Below are positions 42,661 to 53,772 of a stretch of DNA of 64,000 nt, in pieces; within the stretch, counting starts at the first letter, position 1; every line of letters starts with the position of its first letter. This DNA comes from Stratiolaelaps scimitus. Taxonomy: Eukaryota > Arthropoda > Arachnida > Mesostigmata > Laelapidae. Location: positions 2,221,403-2,285,402 of the forward strand of contig JABWDB010000049.1 of the NCBI GenBank assembly GCA_019614645.1. Direction: 5' to 3'. Position numbers and translations under genes: made by a program. A model generated the notes under the pieces. That model did not search any database, was not told where the DNA came from, and saw nothing but the letters and a program-made list of their open reading frames with translations.

Positions 42661-43140
42661 ATGATACTGAACTTCACACCGTGTTGAGCTTTATATTCCG
42701 CCTCAAATTCTATTACATAAGAGTTCAGCCGGATCCTAAACGTGGGATGTTACGTCATTCAGCAGAATTGCGAACAATAATGGGCTCAGATCATCAACTT
42801 GCACCACCCCAATAGTTTGAGCGAAAGGATTTTATTGGGTCACTCTATCACCGATGTTCACTGAGTTCTCCTCTCGTATTGTTCCGACCAGCTGCAACAT
42901 GTTGTCGGAACTCCGTGCTGTGCAATCTTTATTACATGCAGACTTAAACTCCACGTACACGGCGAACAACCTCTATTTCGGTTGCTTAAAAACATGATGC
43001 ACCTCTAGAGGCAATAAGCTGCATGGGGGAGTGTCCTGCGCATAATCCGTGTTGTTCGGCTGGTATGTATGAGGAAGCTTCAAGGAAAATGCTAACTCAA
43101 CGTACGATATGATGTTCCAGAAGTTTAGACCAACAGTTCT
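42661..43140. other. Spacer without recognised features
   Basis: Nothing recognised apart from the TSD at its right edge. Confidence 0.45.
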
Positions 43141-43363
43141 AGTAATGCCAAGCGTGCTCCCCAGAGATCGAAGTAATGCCAAGCGTGCCGACTCTGGGGA
43201 AGAGGCACACTCTCAGCAGAGGATGGTTTTAGCAGGCAGAGGCGTTTTGTCATCCACGTCAACCCTGCACTGAATCGGCCCACTTTCATGGAGATTGGAA
43301 TGTCTCTGGTAGTGACCGAGCGTTGAAAGAAAATTTCCTCCTCTAAAAAAAAAAAAAAAAAAA
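43141..43363 (+). mobile_element. S2 retroposon with 14-bp TSD and poly(A)
   Basis: 223 bp starting AGTAATGCCAAGCGTGCTCC, with that word repeated once inside, and ending TTCCTCCTCT plus about 19 A. The repeat AGACCAACAGTTCT lies at 43,127-43,140 and 43,364-43,377. Older copies are at about 15,228, 27,070 and 38,627. No Pol III box or coding capacity is seen. Confidence 0.92.
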
Positions 43364-43506
43364 AGACCAACAGTTCTTCTTCGGTCCTGGATCCAACCCT
43401 GGGTGCGAAGATGTTTGCTATCTTCTATGTCTCAATGGTAGGCTGACCATGAGTAGCTCACACATTGCATAAGGTATCAATGGGAATTGCGTGAGGAGTT
43501 TTTCAA

Positions 43507-43579
43507 GTTTCCGTGGTGTAGTGGTTATCACGTGCGCCTCACACGCGCAAGGTCCCCGGTTCGATCCCGGGCGGAAACA
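43507..43579 (+). tRNA. tRNA-Val(CAC), copy 11
   Basis: Intact body, the only Val gene in the Gly half. Flank GGTTCATTTTGAGTCG is shared with the copy at 36,296. Confidence 0.96.
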
Positions 43580-44238
43580 TGGGTTCATTTTGAGTCGATT
43601 TTTTGCTTATCTTCCACACAAAACCTTCGCCACCTACATTAGAAGTATTACCTCATACTGCGCCCTTTATAAGCGCACGATAAACATGAGCTTTCACGAA
43701 ATACTAAGACACTGGGTTGCATTTGAAAATCAACGCGTGAAATGATGTCACGTACGAGATCTTTATTTTGACCCGGAAAGGGAGGACTGGCTCTTTGTAA
43801 ATTCTCATCATGTAAATCCTAGACGAATGTAATACCTGTGTCTGTGTAAAATTCGACAATGTTGTGATATTCTGCACCAATCGGGAAAAAATTAAGTTTA
43901 ATCTGCTTGTTAGTCTCCGAGCTGATTCTCCGACCACTATGCATTTATACAAGTAAGATATTGGATAGAATATTAATTAAAATAATTTATCTATCCTTGT
44001 TAACGAAAATGTATGTTATGTGGGTATAGGATTTACATGATGAGAACTTGCAAAGAGCCAATCCTCCCTTCCAGGGTCAACAACAAGGACCTCACATGTA
44101 GGAGACGTATGTTATATCATTTCATGCGTTGTTTTTTAAAATGAAACCAGTGCCTCAGGACACAACCCGTGTGGTATGCTTGTTGTGCTTTTTCCCTAAC
44201 CATATAATAACTCCGTAGACACAGATTAAAATGATCAC
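43580..44238. other. Spacer with Gly-unit flank
   Basis: 44,160-44,238 is the standard Gly downstream flank (ACAACCCGTGTGGTATG). The rest shows no gene; an inverted pair of words around TTTACATGATGAGAA and GGCTCTTTGTAAATTCTCATC links 43,785 and 44,030. Confidence 0.5.
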
Positions 44239-44309
44239 TGCGTCGGCCGGGAATCGAACCCCGGCCACCCGCGTGGCAGGCGAGTATTCTACCACTGAAC
44301 CACCAACGC
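44239..44309 (-). tRNA. tRNA-Gly(GCC), copy 3, two substitutions
   Basis: Anticodon and overall length are normal. One change lies in the acceptor (GCGTTGG, still able to pair as G-U or mismatched) and one in the T-stem (CCGGGG for CCCGGG). Possibly functional but weaker. Confidence 0.8.
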
Positions 44310-44394
44310 TACAAGGTATATCCTCCCGATTTTTTAGTTAGTCTATTATGTGTTAGTTCGCATGTATTCACTGTATATGTGTACATATATAATC

Positions 44395-46100
44395 TCGGCC
44401 CTGGTCGAGCTCGATTTCCGCAATGCCTTGAACACGGTCCGCCGGGATCTCGTTCTGCGAGCACGTCCCTGGCCTCTTCCCTCTGGTTGACCTGGCCTAT
44501 CCTTGCTCTTCCCATCTGATTACGGACAACGCCGTCATCAGCTCCGAGTGTGGGGTCCAGCAGGGGGACCCGTTGGGCCCAGCCCTCTTCTGCCGGCTCT
44601 CAGGCCCCTCGCTGCGTCTCTCCAGTCTCGCCTGCGGCTGTGGTACATGGATAACGGAACGTTGGCGAGCCATCCGGCGACCGTCGTCTCCGACATTCAG
44701 CGAGTTCTCGACTACGAGGGCCCAGCGGCCCTGCCCTCAGCGCCACGAAGTGCAAGGTCTTCTCTTTGGACGCGCATTTCGACCTCCAGCTTTTGCTCCC
44801 AGGGTGCCGTCTCACTCCGAGGTCGTCCCTTGAGCTCGTCGGCTCCCCTCTTACGGACGAGGCCATCCGGCCACAATTAGACCGCTGCCTCGAGAGGACT
44901 GCCGTGATGTTCGACCGACTGCCCCTGTTGGCGGCTCTTTCTCCTTCGGTCGTGTTTCTCGGCGGCGCGCATGCACCACTTGCTTAGGACAAGCCCGGTC
45001 GGCACTAAGGCTTCAGCCCTTCACGCCTATGACGACATGGAGCTGGACGCCCTGACGACGATCCTGAACCCCCAGCTTCCTCCGGTAGCGGCGTCGCAAG
45101 CTACCCTTCCGGTCCGCTTCGGTGGCCTCGGCATCCTCTGTACACCGCTTGGCTGGCGTTTGCTACGCAACCTCGCTTACGGCGTTCGCCGATATGGTTG
45201 CTACAGTCCTACCCCCCGAAGCTCTCGCCCACTTCTCCGCTTCCCGTGAAGCTGCCCTTGACCAGAGGGGCGTCGGGCCCCTAGTCCCTCAGGACAAGCA
45301 GACCAAGCAGCGGGTATGGTCTGAGGTCCTCCACAATTAGCTGCGGGACGTTGCTGACCAAGCTCGCCTCCGGGCTGTCGACAGGCCTTGTGCGAGGGCA
45401 TGGCTCCACGCATGGCTTCTTATGCCCTGCTCGTCCCTTGGCACTGCTCTCGACGATCTGTCCCTCCGCTTCTGTGTGGGCCTCAGCCTCGGGGCCCCTG
45501 TGGTTGCGACCCACAGCTGCGAGCGTTGCGGAGACCCAGTCACAACGAATGGTCACCACGGACTGCCATCCGCGACACGTGATGCTTAAGGACACGCTCA
45601 TGAGGGCTCTCCACTCCGCCGGTATCTCTTGCACCATGGAGCCACAGCGCCTCGACACATACGAAGGGTACCGCCCTAGCGGCTTCACTCTCATACCCTT
45701 CCACCGAGGCCAGCACCTCGTTTGGTCCGGCACGATGGTTGACAATCTAGCTACTTCTTATGTCAACCATTGTGCAACCACCCCTGGTTACGCGGTAGCG
45801 AGTGCGGAGCGGGCCAAGCTACGGAAGTAGGCCGCACTTCAGGCAACCCACCTTTTTTCCCCCTTGCTTTTGAGACCTAGGCGGGCACGGCCCCCTCTCT
45901 GCGAACTTCCTCGAAGGCGCCTACCATAGGCTGATCCACGCCACCGGGAACAAGCGCGCAGGATCTTTCCTTCTGCGACGCCTGTCGCTCTTTGTGCAGA
46001 GAGGCAATGTCATCGCCTTCCTCGGGACAATGTCGGCCTCAGCCCCGGTCCCCAGCTAATCCCCCTAATAATCCCTAGAAATAATTCCTAATTATGATTT
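44395..46100 (+). mobile_element. RLE-type LINE copy H, RT to 3' end
   Basis: The most complete RT-to-tail copy, with frameshifts. In order: LDFRNALNTVRRDL-like RT start near 44,408, ITDNAVISSECGVQQGDPLG near 44,519-44,578 (RT motif with QGDPLGP), the catalytic box as YMDN (44,643) with the second Asp lost, LVGSPLTDEAIRP, ARMHHLLRTSPVGTKAS, PVRFGGLGIL near 45,110, CERCGDPVTTNGHHGL near 45,520, GYRPSG (endonuclease RPD degraded), LVWSGTMVDNLA and the 3' end. It is 5'-truncated at the same point as the copies at 49,372 and 59,814. Confidence 0.88.
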
Positions 46101-46184
46101 TATAGTTCACGACGTAGTGAGCTCATTACGTTGATGGTAATTAACTATTTCTGATTTCCAACAATCTAGTGAGGAAGCCATGCA

Positions 46185-46255
46185 GCGTCGGTGGTTCAGT
46201 GGTAGAATACTCGCCTGCCACGCGGGTGGCCCGGGTTCGATTCCCGGCCGGCGCA
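46185..46255 (+). tRNA. tRNA-Gly(GCC), copy 4
   Basis: Near-intact body; the 3' acceptor reads CCGGCGC, replacing one A with G and giving a T-G pair. TTTT in ACAGGTTTTAATATGG lies directly downstream. Confidence 0.92.
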
Positions 46256-48478
46256 CAGGTTTTAATATGGCAATGGAGTTGTCATATACCATGCTAAATA
46301 AACTAGTCATACAAGAAATCTAGCAATTGGTCGTTGACTGTGTCTCGGTGCCGTCCAGAATGTTTCACTGAAACTCTTTTCAACAAACTTTTGCGGATAC
46401 TGTACCTTCGCCTCCAGTTGCAAATACAATTCTCATATGTAATGCTATTCGCGGTGATCTACGTCTTATAAGGCATGTCATCCTAATTTTTGACTTAAAT
46501 AAACAGTTGGCGTAAACGACTAATAGCGACTCTTGGCTGTTAGGTTGGTGGATCGGGTCCACCCGGAGGTTGCAAATCTTCCAAGATGTCAAACTGTCCC
46601 CAACTTCTTCTCTAATTTAAGGTGTAATTTAATTAAATCTCTAATTTTAGTATAATTTAAGCTGCACAACCATAATCAATATCCGACATAGAATAAAACA
46701 CACGTATAGATGCTAAATGTTGAAGTAACTAAGGCAACGATTGAAGTCTGCAAAATGACGAGTCATTGATTAGTATCGGTGCCATGAGGTCTCCTAAAGA
46801 CTTCAATATAATGATGGCCAACTTTGTGTGTTTAAGTGCGAGCAGTTGGCGTTACAAAATGATGAAACAAGTGTGATGAAAAAATGAAGTCGGTTCGCCA
46901 CAAATCAGAGAGCACCGATGGCTTGAACCAACTTAAGTTTACTAAATCAAGCCATAATATCGACGCTACCAATGAGGTATATTTGGGGTGTGTAAACGCG
47001 TGCGTTTACAAGACGGGTTATTCTATCTTCCTGATCAGCAATGAAACTTTATGTAGAATATTGCTTCGTGAAGTAAAATTTTCATAATACATGACTCATG
47101 CCAACACCTCGCGTTATCCACTATTTCTCCACGTACGCACAATAGGGTGAGTTTAATAAAAACGTAACTCGTTGTAACATGGCAGGGGCATCGGTTTAAT
47201 TTCGACGTGTTGTGGCGAGACATATCTCTTAATCGAATTATCTATACTAGACTCTTATTTCACTCAATTGATGTGATACCGCTTATCCTAGAAAAGTAGC
47301 CAATATACAGCTATGTACATCTGTAAAATCATTTACAAGTAAGTATCATCATTGCTTAAGTAACAGTAGGAAACCCACAGAGGTTGTGTGGTTATTTCGG
47401 TCAACGCTAGTATTCGTAACTAAACACACATATCTAAACACTATCTGGCTTCCTTGACAAACTAGCCCAAGGCAGAGAATATATGTTAGCAAACGTAACG
47501 TCGACCCTTGCCAAAAGAAAGGCTGGAACCCCGACCGTTGTGTGGATCATTCGGCCAACTAATCAACAATATAAAAATGTCTATGGATCTATCAGTCTGA
47601 CACGGGTTGTTTCACAACTATCCATATGGTTGAACAGTTGCCGTGTAACCAGTATAACTGCAGGGCCCGCGACGCCAGGTAGTTCAATGTTTTCATGTCC
47701 AATAACTACAACACAGCTTCCGACGCTTCTAGACGCCACATCCAGCGATCAGTCAGGTCAGCTTCACTTTTATTTGTGTAGACACAGCATCAAGTGGAAG
47801 AAGGTAACCATTCACGGGAATTATTTTAAGCGGACTTGTTTGTGTTTGTTCGTGTCCAGAACCCATAGAATTGGAACAACCGCATGACCATTCCCAAAAA
47901 AATTACTGTAATTATTTAGAGATTCTGTGTAAAAAAACATCGACCAAATCTTTAAATGCAGCTCATTAAGCTGGGGTTTAGCTTGAGAAACAACTCCTAT
48001 AATGAGCTTCAGTTTATGCATTTTTACTGTACATTGTAAATCAATTAACTTCAATGGTAAATACTATTATCTTACATAATTACATTTTCAAGCATCTCGG
48101 GTTTGTCACTAAAATGTAGCGACGAATGGTTTTTGGCTTATAATTCATTTTGACTAATCTATCCCTAGAAAATAGAGAGGCCTCGATTTTGTTTGAATCG
48201 GCAAACTCGGATACATCAAGATCTCATACCTCTAGACAAGAATAATTCTTAGCAAATTTCACCTCTTCGCATTACCGTCAATAGCGAATCTCGCTCAGAA
48301 ATTTAAACGTTACACTACGACACATTGAATGCTCTAACCTTAAAAGCTTAGATATTTAGCGACGCACCGATGGTGCACCCGTTGCACAGCAACAGGGTTA
48401 ACTTGGGCCACTTTGTGTAAACTGACGAAGTTATTCCCTTGGAATCACTAGTTTCTAATCTTGTGTCTGTTACCAAAA
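46256..48478. other. Long Gly spacer with a conserved unknown frame
   Basis: No family is recognised. An ATG-initiated frame at 47,483-47,887 (134 codons, starting MLANVTSTLAKRKAG) is shared over its first 92 codons with 56,506-56,784 in the mirror arm. Few differences separate the copies, so conservation may simply reflect recent duplication. 46,857-47,267 is specific to this arm and holds a 67-codon frame with no known relative. Confidence 0.5.
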
Positions 48479-48549
48479 TGAGTCGGCCGGGAATCGAACC
48501 CGGGCCACCCGCGTGGCAGGCGAGTATTCTACCACTGAACCACCGACGC
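48479..48549 (-). tRNA. tRNA-Gly(GCC), copy 5
   Basis: Intact except one acceptor change near the 3' end (GACTCA for GACGCA), which unpairs the second base pair. TTTT in CATTTTGG just downstream. Mirror of the gene at 55,723, which has the normal sequence. Confidence 0.88.
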
Positions 48550-48554
48550 CACAA

Positions 48555-49125
48555 GGTTCTCTCACCAGATTTATAGAAATCGGAAATAGTTAATTACCAG
48601 TGTCATAATGAGCTCACAACGGCGTTAACTATATTAGTCAGCAAATTTGGATGTCTTTATCATCTCTCTTTATCTGGGGCGATTTGCGCTGCGCAAATTA
48701 TTTAAAAAAACCGTCAAATTTGAAACCCATAGCATTCATGGTAGCGAAACTGAAATACTTCGAAGGTAGTGATCATTACTTATCGTCCAACCAAATACAT
48801 ACACTAGGTTGGTGGAAATGATCGTCTCTGTATGTTGTTTTTAATCATTTCCGCATCAGATCAACTGTTTGTGTATTGCTGGGTGCAGCAGTTGCCTTAG
48901 TCATCGAATACGGAGATCAAAACGTGCATATCCGACACAATCTTCTTCATGATTTTTGCGGTGGAAGAAGTCTACTGAAACTTTGAGAGTCGTATCTGCA
49001 ACTGAAGGCCAAGATGCAGTGCTCGCAAAAGTTCGCCGAAAATGGTTTCGGTGGAAGAAACGCTCTGGACGGTTACGAGACACAGACGACGACCAATTGC
49101 AAGGTTTCTAGTATAGCTAGTTTAT
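48555..49125. mobile_element. Mariner 3' end then 5' end between two tRNA-Gly genes
   Basis: 48,570-48,790 is the mariner 3' side ending GATCATTACTTATCGTCCAA-CCAA. About 12 bp later (48,805) the next unit begins CTAGGTTGGTGGAAATGATC, followed by N-terminal transposase words HIRHNLLHDFC near 48,930. Thus each tRNA-Gly here sits inside a mariner-bounded unit. The repeat period between the two Gly genes is 689 bp. Confidence 0.75.
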
Positions 49126-49167
49126 TTAACATGGTATATGACAACTCCATTGCCATATTAAAATCTC

Positions 49168-49238
49168 TGCGTCGGCCGGGAATCGAACCCGGGCCACCCG
49201 CGTGGCAGGCGAGTATTCTACCACTGAACCACCGACGC
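49168..49238 (-). tRNA. tRNA-Gly(GCC), copy 6
   Basis: Intact body. T run in AGAGATTTTAATATGG on the gene strand. It faces away from the LINE copy that starts 134 bp later. Confidence 0.97.
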
Positions 49239-49296
49239 TACAAGGTGATTCCTCCCGATGTTTTAGTTAATATATCTATATATATATAATCGCACT

Positions 49297-49325
49297 GTTT
49301 TGTCGAGCTGACCCTCAGCTGCTCC
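49297..49325 (-). repeat. Minimal S1 3' end
   Basis: Only the terminal hairpin TCGAGCTGACCCTCAGCTG and a short T/A tail, flanked on both sides by TATATATAATCG. It is mirrored at about 59,863-59,890. Confidence 0.7.
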
Positions 49326-49371
49326 GATTATATATATATAATCGGCCGTGTATATGTGTATATATATAATC

Positions 49372-50525
49372 GAGACCCTAGTCAAGCTCGATTTCCGCAA
49401 TGCCTTCAACACGGTCCGCCGGGATCTCGTTCTGCGAGAGGTTGCTGAGCACGTCCCTGGCCTCTTCCCTCTGGTTGACCTGGCCTATCGTTGCCCTTCC
49501 CATCTGATTACGGACAACGCCGTCATCAGCTCCGAGTGCGGGGTCCAGCAGGGGGACCCGCTGGGTACAGCCCTATTCTGCCTGGCTCTCCGGCCCCTCG
49601 CTGTGTCTCTCCAGTCTCGCCTGAGGCTGTAGTACATGGATGGCGGAACGTTAGCGGGCGATCCGGCGACCGTTGCATCCGACGCCACTGAGTGCGAGGT
49701 CTTCTCTTTGGACCCGCATCCCGACCTCCAGCGGTTGCCACCAGGGTCCGTCTCCTCCGAGGTCGTCCCGTGAGCTCGTCGGCTCCCCTCTTACGGGCGA
49801 GCCCATCCGGCCACAATTGGACTGTTGCCTCGAGAGGACTGCCGTGATGCTCTACCGACTGCCCCTGTTGGCGGCTCACCAGGAGCTCCTCCTCCCTCGG
49901 TCCTGTCTCTCGGCTCCTCCTCCCTCGGACAAGTCCGGCAGGCACTGAGGCTTCAGCCCTTCACGCCTATGATGACATGGAGCTGCGGGGGCACGGCCCC
50001 ACGCGCTGCCCCCCCCCAGATAGTCGAGCAGTACCAAGGGACGAGGTCCCTTGGCACTGCTCTCGACGATCTCACCCTCCGCTTCTGTATGAGCCTCAGC
50101 CTCGAGGCCCCTGTGGTTGCAACCCACAGCTGCGAGCGTTGCGGAGACCCTGACACAACGAATTGTCACCACGGACTTTCGTGCGAGCGTAGCACCGGTC
50201 GCCATCCACGACACACGATGCTTAATGACATGCTCGCGAGGTCCTCCACTCAGCCGGTATCCCTTGCACAATGGAGCCACAGCGCCTCGACACATCCGAC
50301 GGGCACCGCCCTGACGGCCTCACTCTCATCCCCTTCCACCGAGGCCAGCATCTCGTTTGGGACGGCACGGTGGTTTCCTTCTGCGACGCCTGTTGCTCTT
50401 TGTGCAGAGAGGCAATGCCATCACCTTCCTCGGGACAATGTCGGCCTCAGTCCCGGTCCCCAGCTAATCCCCCCCAATAATCCCTAGTAATAATTCCTAA
50501 TTATTGTACCTTTGAATAAAGCGAT
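49372..50525 (+). mobile_element. RLE-type LINE copy I
   Basis: Begins LDFRNAFNTVRRDLVLREVA (49,388-49,447), then SSECGVQQGDPLG near 49,530. The catalytic box is YMDG (49,636) with a preceding stop. Large internal deletions follow; the C-terminal part keeps CERCGDPDTTNCHHGLSCER near 50,130, the endonuclease word GHRPDGLTLIPFHRGQHLVW near 50,301, and a tail ending TTTGAATAAAGCGATAATTG. It is the mirror partner of 58,013-59,814. Confidence 0.87.
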
Positions 50526-50531
50526 AATTGT

Positions 50532-51151
50532 TGACAAGATTATCGCTCGGGCGCGAAGTCTTGTGGGTCGACAATCGATAGAGCAGGGTAGCTTCGGGGT
50601 GCTACGGGTGCGAAGCGGGCAGGCGTTGCGTGGAGATAGGTTGGCAGGGCGATCACCGGGGCAGGCCTCGAGCGGCCTAAGTCTCCCTAGCGGTAGTACT
50701 CTAGCGCTGTGGACAAGAAGGACACACGTCTGTTCTCGTGGGAGACTCCTGCCGAAGTGATTCGGCTAACTTCGATTTATTTACAATACGATAATTCGTC
50801 TGCACAAGTCCGCTAACGCGGATACACGATTAATAATTGATTAATTGCCCGGTGGGCGTTTCGGTCAATTGGCTGTAATTATCCTGGTCACAATATATAC
50901 AATTTCGATTATAGTTCATAGTATAGTCTCCTGTTCTCTTAATATACACTCAACCAAGAGACTTTCGATTATAGTACCGGTGGGCAATTTGCCCCCAGCC
51001 GTCAATATTGCGCCGTACATTTCGAACAATGATGATCCGCTATGCGGCTTTCTGCCGCCAGCGGGCGTAGCGTAATTTACTAATGGCGCGATAATATAAG
51101 AATTCGATTATTTAGAGCACTTCAAGGTAGCGCTCGCAGGAAGATTCGACA
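50532..51151 (-). repeat. 3' LTR of the BEL/Pao element
   Basis: 620 bp, TG...CA ends. It differs from the other LTR at 4 positions that I counted (about 99.4% identity), with no indels. The AGGGGCGGAG purine tract lies immediately inside it at 51,152-51,161 on the gene strand. Confidence 0.95.
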
Positions 51152-51158
51152 CTCCGCC

Positions 51159-51181
51159 CCTGGAACGTTGTACGTTCCAGG
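51159..51181. repeat. Perfect palindrome beside the polypurine tract
   Basis: CCTGGAACGT-TGT-ACGTTCCAGG: a 10-bp stem and 3-nt loop overlapping the purine tract on the inner side of the 3' LTR. Confidence 0.9.
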
Positions 51182-51328
51182 TCTTCGAATCGTCTATTTT
51201 CGCTCTTGTATGGGGGGCCCGGCTGCAGTCTTTAGGGGTATCAGGAGCTGCTCTGCTCTGCGGATCTCCTTGACACGGTTGCACAAGGAACGTTTCCACC
51301 GGGAAGGCTGCTCCGCCGTGCACCAGCA

Positions 51329-52900
51329 CTAGGTGACCCGTTGCATCTCGAATGCCCGCGGTGAGTCGTCATCGGGGCCCTGCCAGAGGAAGCGGAACAG
51401 TCGGCGGTCGGCCAATCGGAGGGTCATGTACGCTTTGGCGATGTTGGTCGACAGTGCTAACTGGTGGACGCGGAAGCTGAGTAGTAGAGCGACAATGTCC
51501 GGGTTTCGGTTTGGGCCTGGCAACAGGTGAGCGTTGTTTTCGTCCACGGAACCAGGGATGGGAGCAGCGGAATCGCTGACGCCGAACGACTCGAGAGACG
51601 ATAGTCGCTCGATGTCCCTAGCTGGCTTCGAGAGTGAAGCGACACAACAGACCGGTACTATGCGACGAACGTCGTCGCGGGTCGATCGTGCGCTGTACGT
51701 GCCCCCGATCAGCCATCCAAATCGTGAGTTCTTAGCCACCAGCCCCTTGGCGACCTTTTTCTCCTGGTTAACGAACACCAGTTTGTAGAATTGGTCGATG
51801 CCGACGAGCAAGGTGACTTCGGGCGTCGGTCCGCCATTTACCACGGACGGGTCCGCTAGTGGATGGCTGTCAGCAAAACGTCGAATGGCGTATCGCATGG
51901 CAGCGGGCCCATCAGCCGGTGGGTCGACTTGGAAGTCGTGGGCGTAAGCAAGCAAGCTAACCTTGGTCGACGGGTTGTGAACGCTCTCCAGCCGCAGCTC
52001 GTAACGATTTGACGACACTGTGAACTTGTTATCGAAGGCTTGCAGATCGAGCTCTGCGCGTTCTCTGGGACGGATGCCGTTAAGCGGACCGATCAGCTGG
52101 GGCTTGACGAACGTAAGCATCGAGCCGGTGTCTAGGAAAACCCTCGCTGCGATACGTTGAGACCCATGCACTATCGTCACGGAGGCCGTCATCACCACGG
52201 CCTGACTAGGCGCGCTCGGAACCACGGCGTGTACACTTTGAGCGGGGGGCTGAAGTGATGGCCCAACAGCCGACTGGGGGGGATGCATCGAGGTATAGTG
52301 TGCCTTGGAGCTGCATATAGTACAAGCCACTTTCGTTCCCTCACAGTCTTTAGTCGATCCGTGTTTGTGCTTGAAACACACCGCACATCTGTTGAACTTC
52401 GCCAGTATTTCACCGCGTTGCGTGTATGTCAGGTCCGCCGTACATCGAGACGGTCGGTGATCACTGCTCCGGCAGAAGAGACACTGCGTTTGCTTCGTTT
52501 GGTATGCACGCTGTCGCTCCCTAAGCACCGCAGGGGCCATGGTGTAGTTCGGATGCTGTCGTGGTGGATACCGTTTGTCGTTGCGTCCTCGTTCGGTACC
52601 AGCTGCATCCTGCTTGCGAAGCTCAATCTGCTCGATCGGCTGTGGTTGTTGGCCACTGGCGGACAACTTCTCGCGGAGACACACTAATCGGCGCAAGCTA
52701 TCCAGCAGCGCAGTTAACCGTTTAGCAGCCGCTTGAGCGGGGCGCTGGGAGCCATCTGACGTGGGCGATTCGCCATGTGCGGGGACCATATGTCGCTGCC
52801 GTTCCTCGAAATCGAACAGTATGGACGCGGGGAGAGCCGACCGAACACGTAACTCGTATGTGACTGCGAAATCCTCGAGCGGATAACCAGCTGACTGCAT
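51329..52900 (-). pseudogene. BEL/Pao gag-pol: zinc knuckles, aspartic protease, truncated RT
   Basis: A 523-codon frame continuing gag after a frameshift. In order: three zinc knuckles (CLFCRSSDHRPSRC at about 140-153; CAVCFKHKHGSTKDC at 172-186; CTICSSKAHYTSMH at 193-206), the protease active site FLDTGS at 255-260, the Pao-type peptidase words LLVGIDQFYKLVF at 364-376 and FGWLIGG at 394-400, then LLPGPNRNPDIVALLLSFRV at 459-478, the beginning of RT. About 100 residues normally lying between FGWLIGG and the RT start appear deleted in frame. The first catalytic Asp region reads TNIAKAY, where D-I-x-KAF is expected. The frame stops at residue 523, before the second RT block. The rest of pol is absent. 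Confidence 0.9.
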
Positions 52901-52947
52901 TGACAGTATGGTACGTTGAGTCGTGTTGACCAGCTCGCGCAGAGCCG

Positions 52948-53772
52948 TTACGTCACCCGGCTGCTTGACTGTAGGACTACCAAGGTGCTGGCTACGATAG
53001 CTTTTTCCTCGACACCTGACGCTGCGTAGTTCTGGTCGAGCAGATCTAACGCCACCCTGTAGTTGTCGTCCGTGAGCGGTAATGCAGAGATCAGCTGTTT
53101 CGGTGCGCCGCGCAGAAACTTCGAGAGCGCTACGAGCTTATCGGTGCCCGCTGCAGCAGTTCGTCGGTCGAGATAGTTCTTGAGCTGAGCGCGCCAAATC
53201 CGGTAGCCGCTAACCTTGCCGTCGAACACGTCTGGTGACACATCGAGTGGCGAGGGCGTAGCCGTGCAGTAGAGAGGGGCAGCGCCGGCACATGGCAACT
53301 GCGAATTGCTGCTGGTAGAGAGTGGAGGTGATCCATCATGGCCGCCGTTGGCGCCGACTGACAACGTCGCACCAGGGACGGTATGAGTTGGCCGAACCTC
53401 GTCCAACAGCGCTGCGATGCGGTGCTTGGCATTTAGTGCTACACTCGTTGCCTCTTCGCTCTCGGTGGCCTCGCGCTCGGCCTCGTCGTCGGGCAGTAGA
53501 GGATGCGCTGAGATCTGTGCGTCCAATTGGCGCAGGAGGGCGCAACGGTCTTCGATGATGCCAGCAGCTCTAACGAGCTCGCGCCGCTCTGTCTCGGTCG
53601 TCGCGCTGTAGTTCTGCACACTCAGCCATTCTCGTTGTATCGCGTTCCGATGTCTCGTCCGCTGAGCGCGAAGAACAGCTAGCTTAGGTGCGGCGGCGTT
53701 GCTGGTGTGGCTGGTCGGTACAGGCGAATCGTTGGCGGTGCGTCCTTGCACGGGCGAATGCTGGATCGACAT
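52948..53772 (-). pseudogene. BEL/Pao gag N-terminal part
   Basis: ATG-initiated, 275 codons. A coiled-coil-rich N-terminus (residues 30-130, rich in E, R and A) is followed by a DUF1759-like capsid segment: SPDVFDGKVSGYRIWRAQLK at about 180-200, KLVALSKFLRGAPKQLIS at about 215-235 and NYRVALDLLDQNY at about 240-252. It ends at a stop 48 bp before the next frame's nominal start. The protein likeness continues across this stop in another frame near 52,960-52,980, so a single-base frameshift, mutation or programmed, is likely. The product would be the particle-forming Gag. Confidence 0.88.

Larger units (their letters stand above)
46100..49240. repeat. Left arm of inverted duplication P5 (mirror 55,011-57,780)
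   Basis: Two Gly genes and a 2.2-kb spacer are mirrored, with sums 103,889 at the outer Gly and 104,267-104,272 inside. The left arm has about 410 bp not present in the right arm (46,857-47,267). The BEL element lies between the arms. Confidence 0.9.
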
